Shown here in pieces: positions 25,596-37,026 of a stretch of 64,000 nucleotides of DNA (within the stretch, counting starts at the first letter, position 1; each line of letters opens with the position of its first letter). The DNA lies in NCBI RefSeq assembly GCF_021166475.1, contig NZ_JAJOYS010000003.1:124001-188000 (forward strand), in the 5' to 3' direction. Origin of the DNA: Pelagibacterium xiamenense (lineage in GTDB: Bacteria; Pseudomonadota; Alphaproteobacteria; Rhizobiales; Devosiaceae). The notes beneath the pieces were generated by a model that worked only from the letters and a program-made list of their open reading frames with translations, ran no database searches and was not told the DNA's origin. The position numbers and the translations under genes are program-made.

Positions 25596-26140
25596 GTCGC
25601 ACCCAGACCATGGCGACGGCCCAGCCGGCCCCCGCCGTTCCGGATACCGATCCGCTCTTTGTCGAGGTCAACAACGAACTCGCCGACAAGGGCTTTCTCG
25701 TCACCACGACCGACGAACTGATCAACTGGGCCCGCACCGGCTCGTTGATGTGGATGCAGACCGGGCTCGCTTGCTGCGCTGTCGAAATGATGCAGATGTC
25801 GATGCCGCGCTACGACATCGAGCGCTTCGGTACCGCCCCCCGGGCTTCTCCGCGCACCTCCGACCTTCTGATCGTCGCCGGCACGCTGACCAACAAGATG
25901 GCTCCGGCCCTGCGCAAGGTTTACGACCAGATGCCCGAGCCGCGTTACGTCATCTCGATGGGGAGCTGCGCCAATGGCGGCGGCTACTATCACTACTCCT
26001 ATTCGGTTGTGCGCGGTTGCGACCGCGTGGTGCCGGTCGACGTCTACGTTCCGGGCTGTCCGCCGACCGCCGAGGCGCTGCTTTACGGCATCCTGCTTCT
26101 GCAAAAGAAGATCCGCCGTACGGGCACCATAGAACGGTAA
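25586..26140 (+). CDS. nuoB: NADH-quinone oxidoreductase subunit B
   Basis: This 184-aa peripheral subunit carries the terminal iron-sulfur cluster N2 that hands electrons to quinone. The ligands are visible as [17 protein letters not shown] and [18 protein letters not shown] at 25571-25578 sets the start at the ATG 25586, inside the end of nuoA, indicating coupled translation. The N-terminal 20-25 residues are a variable extension. Confidence 0.96.
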   Translation: MGLSRTQTMATAQPAPAVPDTDPLFVEVNNELADKGFLVTTTDELINWARTGSLMWMQTGLACCAVEMMQMSMPRYDIERFGTAPRASPRTSDLLIVAGTLTNKMAPALRKVYDQMPEPRYVISMGSCANGGGYYHYSYSVVRGCDRVVPVDVYVPGCPPTAEALLYGILLLQKKIRRTGTIER

Positions 26141-26152
26141 GGGCACGACGCC

Positions 26153-26755
26153 ATGGACGAAGCTCTCAATGAACTGGGCGAATACATCGCGCTCAAGCTC
26201 GAAGACGCGCTCGACGGGTTCTCGGTGGCCTATGGCGAACTGACGCTGGAGGGCAAGTCGAGCCAGATCGTTTCGATCGCCCGGTTCCTGCGCGACGACG
26301 CGCGCTGCCGCTTCATCTCGATCGTCGACGTCTGTGGCGTCGACCATCCCGACCGAACGCAACGTTTCGACGTTGTCTACCACTTCCTCAGCCCCACCCA
26401 GAACATGCGTGTGCGTGTGCGGGTGACCACCGACGAAGATACCCCGGTCCCCTCGATCACCGATGTGTTCCCCGGCGCCAACTGGTTCGAGCGCGAGGCA
26501 TACGATCTGTACGGCATCCTCTTTTCGGGCCATCCCGACCTGCGCCGTCTGCTCACCGATTACGGCTTCGACGGGCATCCGATGCGCAAGGATTTTCCGC
26601 TCACCGGCTTTGTCGAGGTGCGCTATGACGAGGCCCGTAAGCGCGTCGTCTACGAGCCCGTCACCCTTGCCCAGGAATTCCGGAATTTCGACTATCTGTC
26701 GCCTTGGGAGGGGACTGATTACGTCCTCCCCGGAGATGAGAAGGCCAAACAATGA
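26153..26755 (+). CDS. nuoC: NADH-quinone oxidoreductase subunit C
   Basis: This 200-aa subunit belongs to the connecting module of complex I, equivalent to the mitochondrial 30-kDa protein. The family signature is present around residues 105-145 ([26 protein letters not shown]). It is a separate protein, not the NuoCD fusion of E. coli. Its TGA overlaps the nuoD ATG (ATGA at 26752). Confidence 0.96.
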   Translation: MDEALNELGEYIALKLEDALDGFSVAYGELTLEGKSSQIVSIARFLRDDARCRFISIVDVCGVDHPDRTQRFDVVYHFLSPTQNMRVRVRVTTDEDTPVPSITDVFPGANWFEREAYDLYGILFSGHPDLRRLLTDYGFDGHPMRKDFPLTGFVEVRYDEARKRVVYEPVTLAQEFRNFDYLSPWEGTDYVLPGDEKAKQ

Positions 26756-27954
26756 CGGCAGTAGCACCCGAGGTCGACGTCAAGACCTTCACGATCAACT
26801 TCGGGCCGGTGCACCCGTCCGCGCACGGCGTGCTGCGGCTGGTGCTCGAGCTTGACGGTGAGGTCGTAGAGCGCGTCGATCCGCACATCGGCCTTTTGCA
26901 CCGGGGCACTGAAAAGCTCATCGAGCACAAGACCTATCTCCAGGCAGTGCCCTATTTCGACCGGCTCGACTACGTGGCGCCGATGAACCAGGAGCACGCC
27001 TTCGCGCTTGCGACTGAACGTCTGCTCGGCATCGAAGTGCCGTTCCGTGGCCAGTTGATCCGTGTACTCTATTCCGAGATCGGCCGCCTGCTTTCGCACC
27101 TCCTGAACGTCACCACCCAGGCGCTCGATATCGGCGCGCTCACCCCGCCGCTATGGGGCTTCGAGCTGCGTGAAGAACTCATGATCTTCTACGAGCGCGC
27201 CTCGGGTGCCCGCATGCACGCGGCGTATTTCCGACCCGGTGGCGTTCACCAGGATCTTCCTCAGGATCTCATCGACGATATCTGGGCCTTCTGCGAGAAG
27301 TTCCCCGCAGCGCTTGATGATATCGACAGCCTTCTGACCGGAAACCGCATCTTTAAGCAGCGCAACGCCGATATCGGCGTGGTCTCGCTCGAAGACGCAT
27401 GGGCCTGGGGCTTCTCGGGCGTCATGGTTCGCGGCTCCGGCGCGGCGTGGGACCTGCGCAAGGCGCAGCCCTATGAGTGCTACGAGCGGTTGGAATTCGA
27501 CATTCCGGTCGGCAAGAACGGCGACTGCTACGACCGTTACCTTGTCCGCATGGAAGAGATGCGCCAGTCCAACAAGATCATGCGCCAGTGTATCGAGCTT
27601 CTCAACTCGCCCGAAGGGCAGGGACCCGTCTCGGCCACCGACGGCAAGGTCGTCCCGCCCAAGCGCGGCGAGATGAAGCGCTCGATGGAAGCGCTGATCC
27701 ACCACTTCAAGCTCTATACCGAGGGTTACCGCGTCCCCGCGGGCGAGGTTTACGCCTGCGTCGAGGCCCCCAAGGGCGAGTTCGGCGTCTATCTCGTCTC
27801 CGACGGCACCAACAAGCCATACCGCTGCAAGATCAGGGCGCCGGGGTTCGCGCACTTGCAGGCCATGGATTTCATGTCGCGCAAGCACATGCTCGCCGAC
27901 GTGACGGCCATTCTCGGTTCGCTCGATATCGTATTTGGAGAGGTTGATCGCTGA
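26752..27954 (+). CDS. nuoD: NADH-quinone oxidoreductase subunit D
   Basis: This 400-aa subunit (49-kDa homolog) forms the quinone-reduction chamber with NuoB. It begins with the family block [18 protein letters not shown], whose His lies near the quinone headgroup, and contains [16 protein letters not shown] and the C-terminal DIVFGEVDR. It overlaps both neighbours by four bases, showing strict operon translation. Confidence 0.97.
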   Translation: MTAVAPEVDVKTFTINFGPVHPSAHGVLRLVLELDGEVVERVDPHIGLLHRGTEKLIEHKTYLQAVPYFDRLDYVAPMNQEHAFALATERLLGIEVPFRGQLIRVLYSEIGRLLSHLLNVTTQALDIGALTPPLWGFELREELMIFYERASGARMHAAYFRPGGVHQDLPQDLIDDIWAFCEKFPAALDDIDSLLTGNRIFKQRNADIGVVSLEDAWAWGFSGVMVRGSGAAWDLRKAQPYECYERLEFDIPVGKNGDCYDRYLVRMEEMRQSNKIMRQCIELLNSPEGQGPVSATDGKVVPPKRGEMKRSMEALIHHFKLYTEGYRVPAGEVYACVEAPKGEFGVYLVSDGTNKPYRCKIRAPGFAHLQAMDFMSRKHMLADVTAILGSLDIVFGEVDR

Positions 27955-29093
27955 TGAGTGTGCGTCGCCTTGCAGATGAAGCCATCCAGCCCGAAAGCTT
28001 CGCGTTCACATCGGAGAACGCGGCCTGGGCCGAGGCCAAGATCAAGCAGTATCCCGAGGGCCGCCAGCAGTCCGCCGTCATCCCGATCCTCATGCGGGCG
28101 CAAGAGCAGGATGGCTGGATCACCCGCGCGACCATCGAGAGTGTCGCGGACATGCTCGACATGCCCTATATCCGCGTGCTCGAAGTTGCGACCTTCTACA
28201 CCCAGTTCCAGCTCCAGCCCGTGGGCTCGCGCGCCCACGTTCAGGTGTGCGGGACAACGCCGTGCATGCTGCGCGGTGCCGAAGACATCCGCGCCGTCTG
28301 CCAGAAGCATATTCACGCCGAGCCGCACCATCTCAACGACGACGGCAAGCTGAGCTGGGAAGAAGTCGAATGCGCCGGCGCCTGTGTCAACGCGCCGATG
28401 GTCACCATCGGCAAGGACACCTATGAGGACCTTACGCCCGAGCGCTTCGAGGAAATCCTGGTCGCTTTCCGCGACGGTAAGGGTGACACCATCGAACCCG
28501 GCCCGCAGAACGGCCGCCGCTACGCGATGCCTCTGTCGGGACAGGTAACCCTGCTCAACGTACCCGAACGCCACACCCACAAGGACGACGGTACGTCCGA
28601 TAAGACGAACGGCACCGCACCGGGCCGGAAACGCGTCGTAACCGAAGAGTCCGCTCCCGCAATCGAGGGGCCCTCCGAAGAAGCCAAGGTCTCGACCGAA
28701 CGCGCTGAGAAATCGAAGCGCAAGGCTGCCGGTTCGGCGAAGCGCAAGCCGGATCAGGCCGGGCGCGAAGGCGCGACGGGTAGCGAATCGGCCGCAGTGG
28801 AGCCGCACGGCAAACGTACTGCCGCGCCCCTCTTTGAGGCCCCCGCAGGCACCCCGGACGACCTCAAGCTGATCTCAGGCGTCGGCCCCGTGCTGGAAGG
28901 CAAGTTGCATGCCCTGGGCATCACGAAATACGCCCAGGTTGCGGCCTTTACCGACGACGAGATCGCCAGGGTCGACGACGCTCTGAGCTTCAAGGGCCGC
29001 ATCACGCGCGACAATTGGGTGGGTCAGGCCAAGGCACTGGCCGAAGGCGGCGTGGACGAGTACGTCCGCGTCTTCGGCAAGAAGCCCCGCTAG
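27954..29093 (+). CDS. nuoE: NADH-quinone oxidoreductase subunit E with C-terminal extension
   Basis: This 379-aa protein is about twice the length of E. coli NuoE. The first ~190 residues form the thioredoxin-like domain with cluster N1a ligands in [10 protein letters not shown] and [11 protein letters not shown] charged low-complexity linker (about 205-300, rich in Lys, Glu and Ala) follows, then a helix-hairpin-helix-like domain from about 302 ([18 protein letters not shown]). Such extensions are known in alphaproteobacterial NuoE, but their job is unclear. The start overlaps the nuoD stop codon by one base. Confidence 0.95.
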   Translation: MSVRRLADEAIQPESFAFTSENAAWAEAKIKQYPEGRQQSAVIPILMRAQEQDGWITRATIESVADMLDMPYIRVLEVATFYTQFQLQPVGSRAHVQVCGTTPCMLRGAEDIRAVCQKHIHAEPHHLNDDGKLSWEEVECAGACVNAPMVTIGKDTYEDLTPERFEEILVAFRDGKGDTIEPGPQNGRRYAMPLSGQVTLLNVPERHTHKDDGTSDKTNGTAPGRKRVVTEESAPAIEGPSEEAKVSTERAEKSKRKAAGSAKRKPDQAGREGATGSESAAVEPHGKRTAAPLFEAPAGTPDDLKLISGVGPVLEGKLHALGITKYAQVAAFTDDEIARVDDALSFKGRITRDNWVGQAKALAEGGVDEYVRVFGKKPR

Positions 29094-29104
29094 GAGAACG
29101 AGCC

Positions 29105-30412
29105 ATGCTCGAAGATAAAGACCGCATCTTCACAAACCTGTACGGGCTCGACGATTGGGGACTCGAAGGCGCGAAGCGCCGCGGTTCCTGGCGCGGCACG
29201 AAGGAACTGCTCGACCAGGGCCGCGACTGGCTGACCAACGAGGTCAAGGCGTCCGGCCTGCGTGGCCGCGGCGGCGCGGGATTTTCGACGGGCTTGAAAT
29301 GGTCGTTCATGCCCAAGCAGTCTGACGGCCGTCCGCACTATCTCGTCGTCAACGCCGACGAATCCGAACCCGGCACGTGCAAGGACCGTGAGATCCTGCG
29401 TCACGACCCGCACCATCTCGTCGAAGGCTGCCTGATCGCCGGCCGCGCCATGGACGCGCACCACGCCTATATCTATGTCCGCGGCGAGTTCATGCGCGAG
29501 CGCGAGCGCCTGGAGGCCGCCGTGCAGCAGGCCTATGACGCCAGGCTTATCGGCAAGAACAACATCCATGGCTGGGACTTCGATATCATCGTCCACCATG
29601 GCGCCGGGGCCTATATCTGTGGCGAGGAAACCGCGCTGCTCGAAAGCCTCGAGGGCAAGAAAGGCCAGCCGCGCCTCAAGCCGCCGTTCCCGGCCGGCAT
29701 GGGGCTTTATGGCTGCCCGACGACCGTCAATAACGTCGAGTCCATCGCCGTCGTCCCGGAAATCCTGCGTCGTGGCGCTTCGTGGTTCGCCGGCCTCGGC
29801 CGCGAAAACAACACCGGCACCAAGCTCTTCTGCGTTTCGGGCCACGTCAACAACCCGGCAACCTTCGAAGAAGAGATGGGCACGCCCTTCGACGTCCTAA
29901 TCGAAAAGCATTGCGGCGGCATTCGCGGCGGCTGGGACAATCTCCTCGCCGTCATTCCTGGCGGCTCGTCCGTCCCGTGCGTCCCGGGCGAAAAGATCCG
30001 CAGCGCCTACATGGATTTCGACGGTTTGCGCGAAGTCGGCTCGTCGCTTGGTACCGCTGCTGTGATCGTCATGGACAAGTCCACGGACATCATCAAGGCA
30101 ATCTGGCGCCTTTCGGCCTTCTACAAGCATGAAAGCTGCGGCCAGTGCACGCCGTGCCGCGAAGGCACCGGCTGGATGATGCGCGTCATGGACCGCATGG
30201 TCCGCGGCGAGGCTCAGAAGCGCGAAATCGACATGCTGTTCGAGGTGACCAAGCAGGTCGAAGGCCACACGATCTGCGCCCTCGGCGACGCGGCAGCATG
30301 GCCCATTCAGGGTCTTATCCGCAACTTCCGGCACGTCATCGAAGAGCGGATCGACGCATACACCTATAAGGCCACCTCCGACGGTGCGGTGCCGTCGGTT
30401 GCGGCGGAGTAA
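29105..30412 (+). CDS. nuoF: NADH-quinone oxidoreductase subunit F
   Basis: This 435-aa subunit binds NADH and FMN and passes electrons to cluster N3. The NADH motif [15 protein letters not shown] is near residue 55, the FMN-region [13 protein letters not shown] near 170, and cluster N3 ligands are in [12 protein letters not shown] near 345 plus a later Cys. The ATG at 29105 begins the conserved protein, 11 bases after nuoE. Confidence 0.97.
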   Translation: MLEDKDRIFTNLYGLDDWGLEGAKRRGSWRGTKELLDQGRDWLTNEVKASGLRGRGGAGFSTGLKWSFMPKQSDGRPHYLVVNADESEPGTCKDREILRHDPHHLVEGCLIAGRAMDAHHAYIYVRGEFMRERERLEAAVQQAYDARLIGKNNIHGWDFDIIVHHGAGAYICGEETALLESLEGKKGQPRLKPPFPAGMGLYGCPTTVNNVESIAVVPEILRRGASWFAGLGRENNTGTKLFCVSGHVNNPATFEEEMGTPFDVLIEKHCGGIRGGWDNLLAVIPGGSSVPCVPGEKIRSAYMDFDGLREVGSSLGTAAVIVMDKSTDIIKAIWRLSAFYKHESCGQCTPCREGTGWMMRVMDRMVRGEAQKREIDMLFEVTKQVEGHTICALGDAAAWPIQGLIRNFRHVIEERIDAYTYKATSDGAVPSVAAE

Positions 30413-30417
30413 AGTTC

Positions 30418-32514
30418 ATGGCGCAAATCAAGGTCGACGGCGAACTCATTGAAGTGCCTGATCACTTCACCCTAATGCAGGCGGCGGAAGCCGCTGGCGC
30501 CGAAATCCCGCGTTTCTGCTACCACGAGCGTCTGTCAGTTGCCGGCAACTGCCGCATGTGCCTCGTAGAGGTCAAGGGCGGGCCGCCGAAGCCGCAGGCC
30601 AGCTGTGCGATCGGTGTCAAGGACCTGCGCCCCGGCCCGAACGGCGAGCCGCCCGAGATGTTCACCAACACGCCAATGGTCAAAAAGGCCCGTGAAGGCG
30701 TGATGGAGTTCCTGCTGATCAATCACCCGCTCGATTGCCCGATCTGCGATCAGGGCGGCGAGTGCGATCTTCAGGATCAGGCCATGGCTTATGGAGTGGA
30801 TTCCTCGCGTTTCTGGGAAAACAAGCGCGCTGTCGAAAACAAGCACGTCGGTCCGCTGGTCAAGACCATCATGAACCGGTGCATTCACTGCACCCGCTGT
30901 GTGCGCTTCACCACTGAAGTCGCGGGCGTTTCCGAGCTGGGCCTCATCGGCCGCGGTGAAGACGCCGAAATCACGTCCTATCTCGAGCGGGCGATGACAA
31001 GCGAACTGCAGGGCAACGTTATCGACCTTTGCCCCGTCGGCGCCTTGACCTCCAAGCCCTATGCCTTCCAGGCTCGTCCCTGGGAGCTTTCCAAGACCGA
31101 ATCCATCGACGTGATGGACGCCGTCGGCTCGAATATCCGCGTCGATGCCCGGGGCCGCGAAGTGATGCGCATTCTTCCGCGCGTCCATGAAGGCGTCAAC
31201 GAAGAGTGGATTTCCGACAAGACCCGTTTTGTCTGGGACGGTCTGCGCACACAGCGTCTCGACCGTCCTTACGTTAAAAAGGGCAAGAAGCTCCAGGCCG
31301 CGACCTGGAACGAGGCGTTTTCGGCCATCGCCGCCAAGGTCAAAAAGTCCGATCCCACAAAGGTCGGTGCCATAGCGGGTGATCTCGCGGGGGTCGAGGA
31401 GATGTTCGCGCTCAAGGCGCTGCTGGCCTCGCTCGGCTCGAGCAACATCGATGCCCGCCCGGCCGGCTCCGCGCTTGATCCCAGGAAGGGCAGGGCGTCC
31501 TACATCTTCAACCCGACGATCGCCGGCATCGAACAGGCCGACGCGATCCTGATCGTTGGGACCAATCCGCGCCGCGAGGCCGCACTCGTCAATGCTCGCA
31601 TCCGCAAGGCATGGCGTGCAGGCAACGTCGAAATCGGCCTCATCGGAGAGCATGCCGATCTGACCTATGACTACGCCCATCTCGGCGCAGGCATCGATAC
31701 GCTGGCCGAACTTGCCGCCGGCAAGGGTGCTTTCGCCAAGACGCTCAAGGACGCCAAGCGCCCCATCGTCATCGTCGGCGAAGGCGCAGTCACGGGCGCC
31801 TCAGGCAAGGACGTTCTCGCTCTAGCCGCCGAGATCGCTGAAAAGAACGGCGCTCTAAGCGACGAGTGGAACGGCTTCGCGGTCCTCCACACCGCCGCCG
31901 CGCGTGTCGGCGCGCTCGACATCGGTTTCGTTCCGGGCAAGGGCGGTCTCGATACAGCCGGCATGCTCAAGGCGTCCGGCAAGGGCGACCTCGATGTCCT
32001 CTTCCTTTTGGGCGCCGACGAGATCGACTTCTCGGCCATCGGAGAGAATACGACCGTCATTTACGTCGGCACCCACGGCGATGCCGGCGCGCACAAGGCT
32101 GACATCATCCTGCCCGCCGCCGCCTATACCGAAAAGAGCGCGACCTACGTCAACACCGAGGGCCGCACTCAGATGACGAGCCGCGCGGTCTTTGCGCCCG
32201 GCGAGGCCAAGGAAGACTGGGCCATCCTGCGCGCGCTATCCGGCGTTCTCGGGGTTACCTTGCCCTACGACTCGCTGACTGCGCTTCGTGCGGCTCTCTA
32301 TGCGGAATTTCCGCACCTGGCCCGTCTTGACGGCATTGCCGCGGGCAGGCCGGCCGATGTCGTCAGGCTCGCCAGGGACGCCGCGCCCAAAAAGAGCTAT
32401 GCGCTGGTTTCGCCGGTCACCGATTTCTACCTCACCAACCCCATCGCGCGCGCTTCGGCGGTTATGGCCGAATGCTCGCAGCTGATGGCGGGCCTCAAAC
32501 AGGCAGCGGAATAA
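30418..32514 (+). CDS. nuoG: NADH-quinone oxidoreductase subunit G
   Basis: This 698-aa subunit carries most of the iron-sulfur chain. The N-terminal ferredoxin domain has [15 protein letters not shown], then [17 protein letters not shown], then [10 protein letters not shown], binding clusters N1b, N5 and N4. The rest is a molybdopterin-oxidoreductase-like fold that lacks a cofactor role in complex I. The [14 protein letters not shown] block shows the normal ligand spacing. It follows nuoF by only five bases. Confidence 0.97.
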   Translation: MAQIKVDGELIEVPDHFTLMQAAEAAGAEIPRFCYHERLSVAGNCRMCLVEVKGGPPKPQASCAIGVKDLRPGPNGEPPEMFTNTPMVKKAREGVMEFLLINHPLDCPICDQGGECDLQDQAMAYGVDSSRFWENKRAVENKHVGPLVKTIMNRCIHCTRCVRFTTEVAGVSELGLIGRGEDAEITSYLERAMTSELQGNVIDLCPVGALTSKPYAFQARPWELSKTESIDVMDAVGSNIRVDARGREVMRILPRVHEGVNEEWISDKTRFVWDGLRTQRLDRPYVKKGKKLQAATWNEAFSAIAAKVKKSDPTKVGAIAGDLAGVEEMFALKALLASLGSSNIDARPAGSALDPRKGRASYIFNPTIAGIEQADAILIVGTNPRREAALVNARIRKAWRAGNVEIGLIGEHADLTYDYAHLGAGIDTLAELAAGKGAFAKTLKDAKRPIVIVGEGAVTGASGKDVLALAAEIAEKNGALSDEWNGFAVLHTAAARVGALDIGFVPGKGGLDTAGMLKASGKGDLDVLFLLGADEIDFSAIGENTTVIYVGTHGDAGAHKADIILPAAAYTEKSATYVNTEGRTQMTSRAVFAPGEAKEDWAILRALSGVLGVTLPYDSLTALRAALYAEFPHLARLDGIAAGRPADVVRLARDAAPKKSYALVSPVTDFYLTNPIARASAVMAECSQLMAGLKQAAE

Positions 32515-32523
32515 GGCCTCGAC

Positions 32524-33618
32524 ATGGACTGGATCGTATACGCTCTCGACTATCTTCTTGGCGTGCCCATCCTGGGATGGGGCACAATGGTCGGGTTTAT
32601 CTGGAAAGCCCTGCTGCTGCTCGTTTCGCTGCTGCTGTTCACCGCCTATATCCTTCTCGCCGACCGCAAGATATGGGCTGCGGTGCAAATACGGCGCGGG
32701 CCCAACGTCGTGGGCGCGTTCGGGCTTCTGCAGAGTTTTGCCGACCTCTTGAAATTTGCGCTCAAGGAGCCGGTCATTCCCGCCGGCGCCGACAAGGCCG
32801 TGTTCCTGCTGGCTCCGCTCGTTACTGTGCTTCTGGCGCTCTCGGCCTGGGCGGTCGTGCCGGTGTCGGAAGGCTGGGCGCTGGCCGACATCAATGTCGG
32901 TATTCTCTATATTTTCGCGATCTCGTCCCTGAGCGTCTACGGCGTGATCATGGGCGGCTGGTCGTCGAATTCGAAATACCCCTTCCTTGGCGCACTGCGC
33001 TCGGCAGCGCAGATGGTGTCATACGAAGTCTCGATCGGCTTCGTTATCGTCACGGTTCTCTTGTGCGTTGGATCGCTGAACCTCACCGATATCGTGATCG
33101 CGCAGCAGGAAATGGGCCTGGCGCACATGCTGGGCGTTCCGTGGCTGTCGTTCCTGAACTGGTTCTGGCTGCCGCTTTTTCCGATGTTCATCGTCTTCTT
33201 CATCTCGGCACTCGCGGAAACCAACCGTCCGCCCTTCGACCTGCCTGAGGCCGAGTCCGAGCTCGTTGCCGGCTTCATGGTCGAATACGGCTCCACCCCG
33301 TACATGATGTTCATGCTCGGCGAGTACGTTTCGATCATCCTCATGTGCGGCCTCACGACGATCCTCTTCCTTGGTGGCTGGGATGCTCCGATCGATCTTC
33401 CGCCCTTCACCTGGATCCCAGGTGTCGTCTGGTTCGTCATCAAACTTTGCGCGGCCTTCTTCATGTTCGCGCTGGTCAAGGCCGTTGTCCCACGTTACCG
33501 CTACGACCAGCTGATGCGGCTGGGATGGAAAGTCTTCCTGCCGCTCTCGCTCTTCATGGTCGTCGCCGTCGCCTTCGTTCTCCAGCTCACGGGCTGGGGC
33601 TGGCACGGCGGCATGTAA
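32524..33618 (+). CDS. nuoH: NADH-quinone oxidoreductase subunit H
   Basis: This 364-aa membrane subunit has eight or more helices and joins the peripheral arm to the proton-pumping arm. Conserved blocks are [16 protein letters not shown] in the first loop, and the acidic loop [20 protein letters not shown] near 235, both lining the quinone entry channel. Its length and order in the operon are standard. Confidence 0.97.
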   Translation: MDWIVYALDYLLGVPILGWGTMVGFIWKALLLLVSLLLFTAYILLADRKIWAAVQIRRGPNVVGAFGLLQSFADLLKFALKEPVIPAGADKAVFLLAPLVTVLLALSAWAVVPVSEGWALADINVGILYIFAISSLSVYGVIMGGWSSNSKYPFLGALRSAAQMVSYEVSIGFVIVTVLLCVGSLNLTDIVIAQQEMGLAHMLGVPWLSFLNWFWLPLFPMFIVFFISALAETNRPPFDLPEAESELVAGFMVEYGSTPYMMFMLGEYVSIILMCGLTTILFLGGWDAPIDLPPFTWIPGVVWFVIKLCAAFFMFALVKAVVPRYRYDQLMRLGWKVFLPLSLFMVVAVAFVLQLTGWGWHGGM

Positions 33619-33631
33619 GGAGAAACCGACA

Positions 33632-34120
33632 ATGCAGGCACTGAGATTCCTCGATGCGCTTCTCCTCCGCGAATTCGTATCGACCTTCTTTCTGGCGATG
33701 CGCTACTTCTTCGCGCCCAAGCCGACCATCAACTACCCCTTCGAGAAGGGCCACGTGAGCCCGCGTTTCCGTGGCGAGCACGCTCTGCGGCGCTATCCCA
33801 ACGGCGAAGAACGCTGCATCGCCTGCAAGCTCTGCGAGGCCATTTGCCCGGCGCAGGCGATAACCATCGAAGCCGGTCCGCGCCAGAACGACGGCACCCG
33901 CCGCACGGTCCGCTACGACATCGACATGGTCAAATGCATCTACTGCGGTTTCTGCCAGGAAGCCTGCCCGGTCGATGCCATCGTCGAGGGGCCGAACTTC
34001 GAATTCGCGACCGAGACGCGCGAGGAGCTCTATTTCTCCAAGGAGCGTCTCCTGGCCAATGGCGACCGTTGGGAGCGCGAACTGGCCGCCAACATCGCGC
34101 TCGACGCGCCGTACCGCTAG
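33632..34120 (+). CDS. nuoI: NADH-quinone oxidoreductase subunit I
   Basis: This 162-aa ferredoxin-like subunit carries clusters N6a and N6b. The two CxxCxxCxxxCP motifs are [12 protein letters not shown] and [12 protein letters not shown]. The N-terminus ([11 protein letters not shown]) is amphipathic and contacts the membrane arm. AAGGAG precedes the ATG. It is followed by nuoJ, which starts with GTG. Confidence 0.97.
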   Translation: MQALRFLDALLLREFVSTFFLAMRYFFAPKPTINYPFEKGHVSPRFRGEHALRRYPNGEERCIACKLCEAICPAQAITIEAGPRQNDGTRRTVRYDIDMVKCIYCGFCQEACPVDAIVEGPNFEFATETREELYFSKERLLANGDRWERELAANIALDAPYR

Positions 34121-34130
34121 GAGCATCGAC

Positions 34131-34736
34131 GTGGTTCTGCCCTACATCTTCTTTTACCTGTTTTCGGCCATCGTCATTGCGTCCGCGCTCATGGTGATTG
34201 CTTCGCGCAATCCCGTGCATTCGGTGCTGTTCCTCATTCTCGCCTTCGTCAACGCTGCTGGCATATTCATGCTGGCCGGCGCGGAGTTCCTGGCGCTCAT
34301 CCTGATCGTCGTCTATGTCGGCGCGGTCGCGGTGCTGTTCCTGTTTGTCGTCATGATGCTTGACGTCGACTTCGCCGAGTTCCGTTCGGGCATGCTCCAG
34401 TACATGCCCATTGGTGCCCTGATCGGTATCGTCCTGCTGCTTGAACTCCTGCTCGTTGCCGGCACGGCCTATCTGGCGCCGGAAGGAGCGGGCAGTGGGG
34501 TCTTGCCGATCGCCGGCGGAATCGAGAATACGCGGGCTTTGGGGCAGATCCTCTACACGCGCTACATCTACCTGTTCCAGGCCTGCGGTCTGGTGCTTCT
34601 GGTCGCCATGATCGGCGCAATCGTTCTGACGCTGCGCCATAAACCCGGCGTCAAGCGGCAGGATATCGCCAAGCAAGTGGCTCGCGGCAAGAGCGGGCTG
34701 GAGATCGTCAAAGTCGAGAGCGGCAAGGGGTTGTAA
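34131..34736 (+). CDS. nuoJ: NADH-quinone oxidoreductase subunit J
   Basis: This 201-aa subunit has five membrane helices, with the conserved helix 3 block [20 protein letters not shown] that includes the pi-bulge region involved in coupling. The start is a GTG at 34131, set by TAGGAG (34118-34123) 7 bases upstream. The frame is open further upstream inside nuoI, but no family resemblance is present there. Confidence 0.95.
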   Translation: MVLPYIFFYLFSAIVIASALMVIASRNPVHSVLFLILAFVNAAGIFMLAGAEFLALILIVVYVGAVAVLFLFVVMMLDVDFAEFRSGMLQYMPIGALIGIVLLLELLLVAGTAYLAPEGAGSGVLPIAGGIENTRALGQILYTRYIYLFQACGLVLLVAMIGAIVLTLRHKPGVKRQDIAKQVARGKSGLEIVKVESGKGL

Positions 34737-34744
34737 GAGGGCAA

Positions 34745-35062
34745 ATGATGACACCAGTTATCGGGCTCGGTCACTTCCTGACCGTCGCCGCCATCCTGTT
34801 CACCATCGGGGTCTTCGGCATCTTCCTCAACCGGAAGAACGTCATCATCATCCTGATGTCGGTCGAGTTGATCCTTCTGGCGGTCAACATCAACTTCGTC
34901 GCCTTTTCCGCCCATCTGGGCGACCTCGTCGGCCAGGTCTTCGCGCTGCTGATCCTGACGGTCGCCGCAGCGGAGGCTGCGATCGGGCTGGCGATCCTCG
35001 TAATCTTCTTCCGCAACCGCGGCTCCATCGCGGTTGACGACGTCAACATGATGAAGGGCTAG
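34745..35062 (+). CDS. nuoK: NADH-quinone oxidoreductase subunit K
   Basis: This 105-aa subunit has three membrane helices and the two conserved buried glutamates, one in [17 protein letters not shown] and one in [11 protein letters not shown], that form part of the proton path. Adjacent ATGs at 34745 and 34748 are both possible after the AGAGGG site. It sits in the normal place between nuoJ and nuoL. Confidence 0.96.
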   Translation: MMTPVIGLGHFLTVAAILFTIGVFGIFLNRKNVIIILMSVELILLAVNINFVAFSAHLGDLVGQVFALLILTVAAAEAAIGLAILVIFFRNRGSIAVDDVNMMKG

Positions 35063-35067
35063 GCGGC

Positions 35068-37026
35068 ATGATCCAGGCTATCGTTTTCCTGCCGCTGCTG
35101 GGCGCGCTCGTTGCCGGCCTGTTCGGCAGCGCCATCGGCCACCGTCCCGCCGAGATCATTACGACCGCGCTTCTGGGCGTCGCCGCGCTCTTTTCGTGGA
35201 TCGTCTTCATTCCCTTCTGGCTGGGTCACCCCGAACCCTACAGCGTTGAAGTCATGCGCTGGGTGGTTGTGGGCGACCTCGACCTGAGGTGGATGCTGCG
35301 CGTCGATACGCTCACCGCGATCATGCTGGTCGTGGTCACCACGGTATCGAGCCTCGTGCACCTTTATTCGATCGGCTACATGCACGATGACCCGCATCGT
35401 GCACGCTTTTTTGCCTACCTCTCGCTCTTCACCTTCGCCATGCTGATGCTGGTGACCGCCGATAACTTCCTGCAGATGTTCTTCGGCTGGGAAGGCGTCG
35501 GGCTGGCCTCCTATCTTCTCATCGGTTTCTGGTACACCAAGCCTTCCGCCAACGCGGCGGCGATGAAAGCCTTCGTCGTCAACCGTGTGGGCGATTTCGG
35601 CTTTGCGCTTGGCATCTTCGGCACGTTCTACATGCTCGGAACGCTGGGGTTCGATGAAACCTTCGCCGCGCTCCCGGCCATGGAAGGGGCGACGATCCCG
35701 TTCCTTGGTGCCAACCTCGACGCCATAACCGTTCTGTGTCTGCTACTCTTCATGGGGGCCATGGGCAAGTCCGCGCAGTTCCTGCTGCACACTTGGCTGC
35801 CCGACGCCATGGAAGGCCCGACCCCTGTCTCCGCGCTGATCCATGCCGCAACCATGGTGACCGCCGGCGTCTTCATGGTGGCACGTCTTTCGCCCATGTT
35901 CGAAATGAGCGAGACCGCGACGCTCTTTGTCATCTATATCGGTGCCATCACCGCCTTCTTTGCCGCCACCGTCGGCCTGGTCCAGAACGACATCAAGCGC
36001 GTTATTGCCTATTCGACCTGCTCCCAGCTCGGCTACATGTTTGTAGGGCTCGGGGTAGGGGCCTATTCGGCCGGCATCTTCCATCTTTTCACCCACGCCT
36101 TCTTCAAGGCGCTCCTGTTCCTTGGCGCCGGCTCGGTCATCCACGCCATGCACCACGAGCAGGACATGCGGAATATGGGCGGCATCGCAAAGAAGATCCC
36201 GATCACCTATTGGCTGATGATCGTCGGCACGCTGGCACTGACCGGCGTCGGCATCCCGGGTACCCCGCTGGGCTTCGCAGGCTTCTTCTCCAAGGACGCG
36301 ATCATCGAGTCCGCCTACGCCTTCGGCGGCTGGTCCGGTTCGTTCGCCTTCTGGTCGCTGGTGATCGCCGCGCTCTTTACGAGCTTCTATTCCTGGCGCC
36401 TCATCCACCTGACCTTCCACGGCAAGACCCGCGCAGATCACCATACGTTCGATCACGCGCACGAAAGCCCGAACGTCATGCTGGTGCCGCTCTACGTGCT
36501 GGCCGCTGGCGCGGTGCTTTCGGGCGTCCTGTTCTACGGCGTCTTCTTCGAACACGCCGAACATGTAGCGGAATTCTTCGGCGTATCGCTCGTCGTGGAT
36601 GCGCACATTCTCGAAGAAGCCCACCACGTCCCGACCTGGGTCAAATGGTCCGCGACCGCCGCTATGGTCGTCGGCTTCATCACCGCCTGGTACATGTACA
36701 TCCGGCGCCCCGAGGCGCCGAAGGAATTGGCGCGCGAGCATCCGGGCCTCTACCAGTTCCTCTTGAACAAGTGGTACTTCGACGAGCTCTATGACGCGAT
36801 CTTCGTCAAGCCGGCACGCTGGATCGGCAATGCGCTCTGGAAGGGCTTCGACGACTGGTTTGTCGACCAGACCATTGTCGAGGGCCTCGGCCGCCGCGTC
36901 CGGCAGGTGACCGATCAGGTCACGCGCCTGCAATCGGGTTACCTCTATCACTACGCCTTCGCGATGCTGATCGGCGTCGCCGCACTTATCACCTGGGCAA
37001 TTGCCGCCGGGGGACTGCTGGGATGA
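35068..37026 (+). CDS. nuoL: NADH-quinone oxidoreductase subunit L
   Basis: This 652-aa antiporter-like subunit is one of three proton-pumping modules. It has about 16 membrane helices, the discontinuous-helix block [25 protein letters not shown], and near the C-terminus the long lateral helix that runs along the membrane arm (last about 100 residues). Its stop codon overlaps the nuoM start (ATGA at 37023). Confidence 0.97.
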   Translation: MIQAIVFLPLLGALVAGLFGSAIGHRPAEIITTALLGVAALFSWIVFIPFWLGHPEPYSVEVMRWVVVGDLDLRWMLRVDTLTAIMLVVVTTVSSLVHLYSIGYMHDDPHRARFFAYLSLFTFAMLMLVTADNFLQMFFGWEGVGLASYLLIGFWYTKPSANAAAMKAFVVNRVGDFGFALGIFGTFYMLGTLGFDETFAALPAMEGATIPFLGANLDAITVLCLLLFMGAMGKSAQFLLHTWLPDAMEGPTPVSALIHAATMVTAGVFMVARLSPMFEMSETATLFVIYIGAITAFFAATVGLVQNDIKRVIAYSTCSQLGYMFVGLGVGAYSAGIFHLFTHAFFKALLFLGAGSVIHAMHHEQDMRNMGGIAKKIPITYWLMIVGTLALTGVGIPGTPLGFAGFFSKDAIIESAYAFGGWSGSFAFWSLVIAALFTSFYSWRLIHLTFHGKTRADHHTFDHAHESPNVMLVPLYVLAAGAVLSGVLFYGVFFEHAEHVAEFFGVSLVVDAHILEEAHHVPTWVKWSATAAMVVGFITAWYMYIRRPEAPKELAREHPGLYQFLLNKWYFDELYDAIFVKPARWIGNALWKGFDDWFVDQTIVEGLGRRVRQVTDQVTRLQSGYLYHYAFAMLIGVAALITWAIAAGGLLG

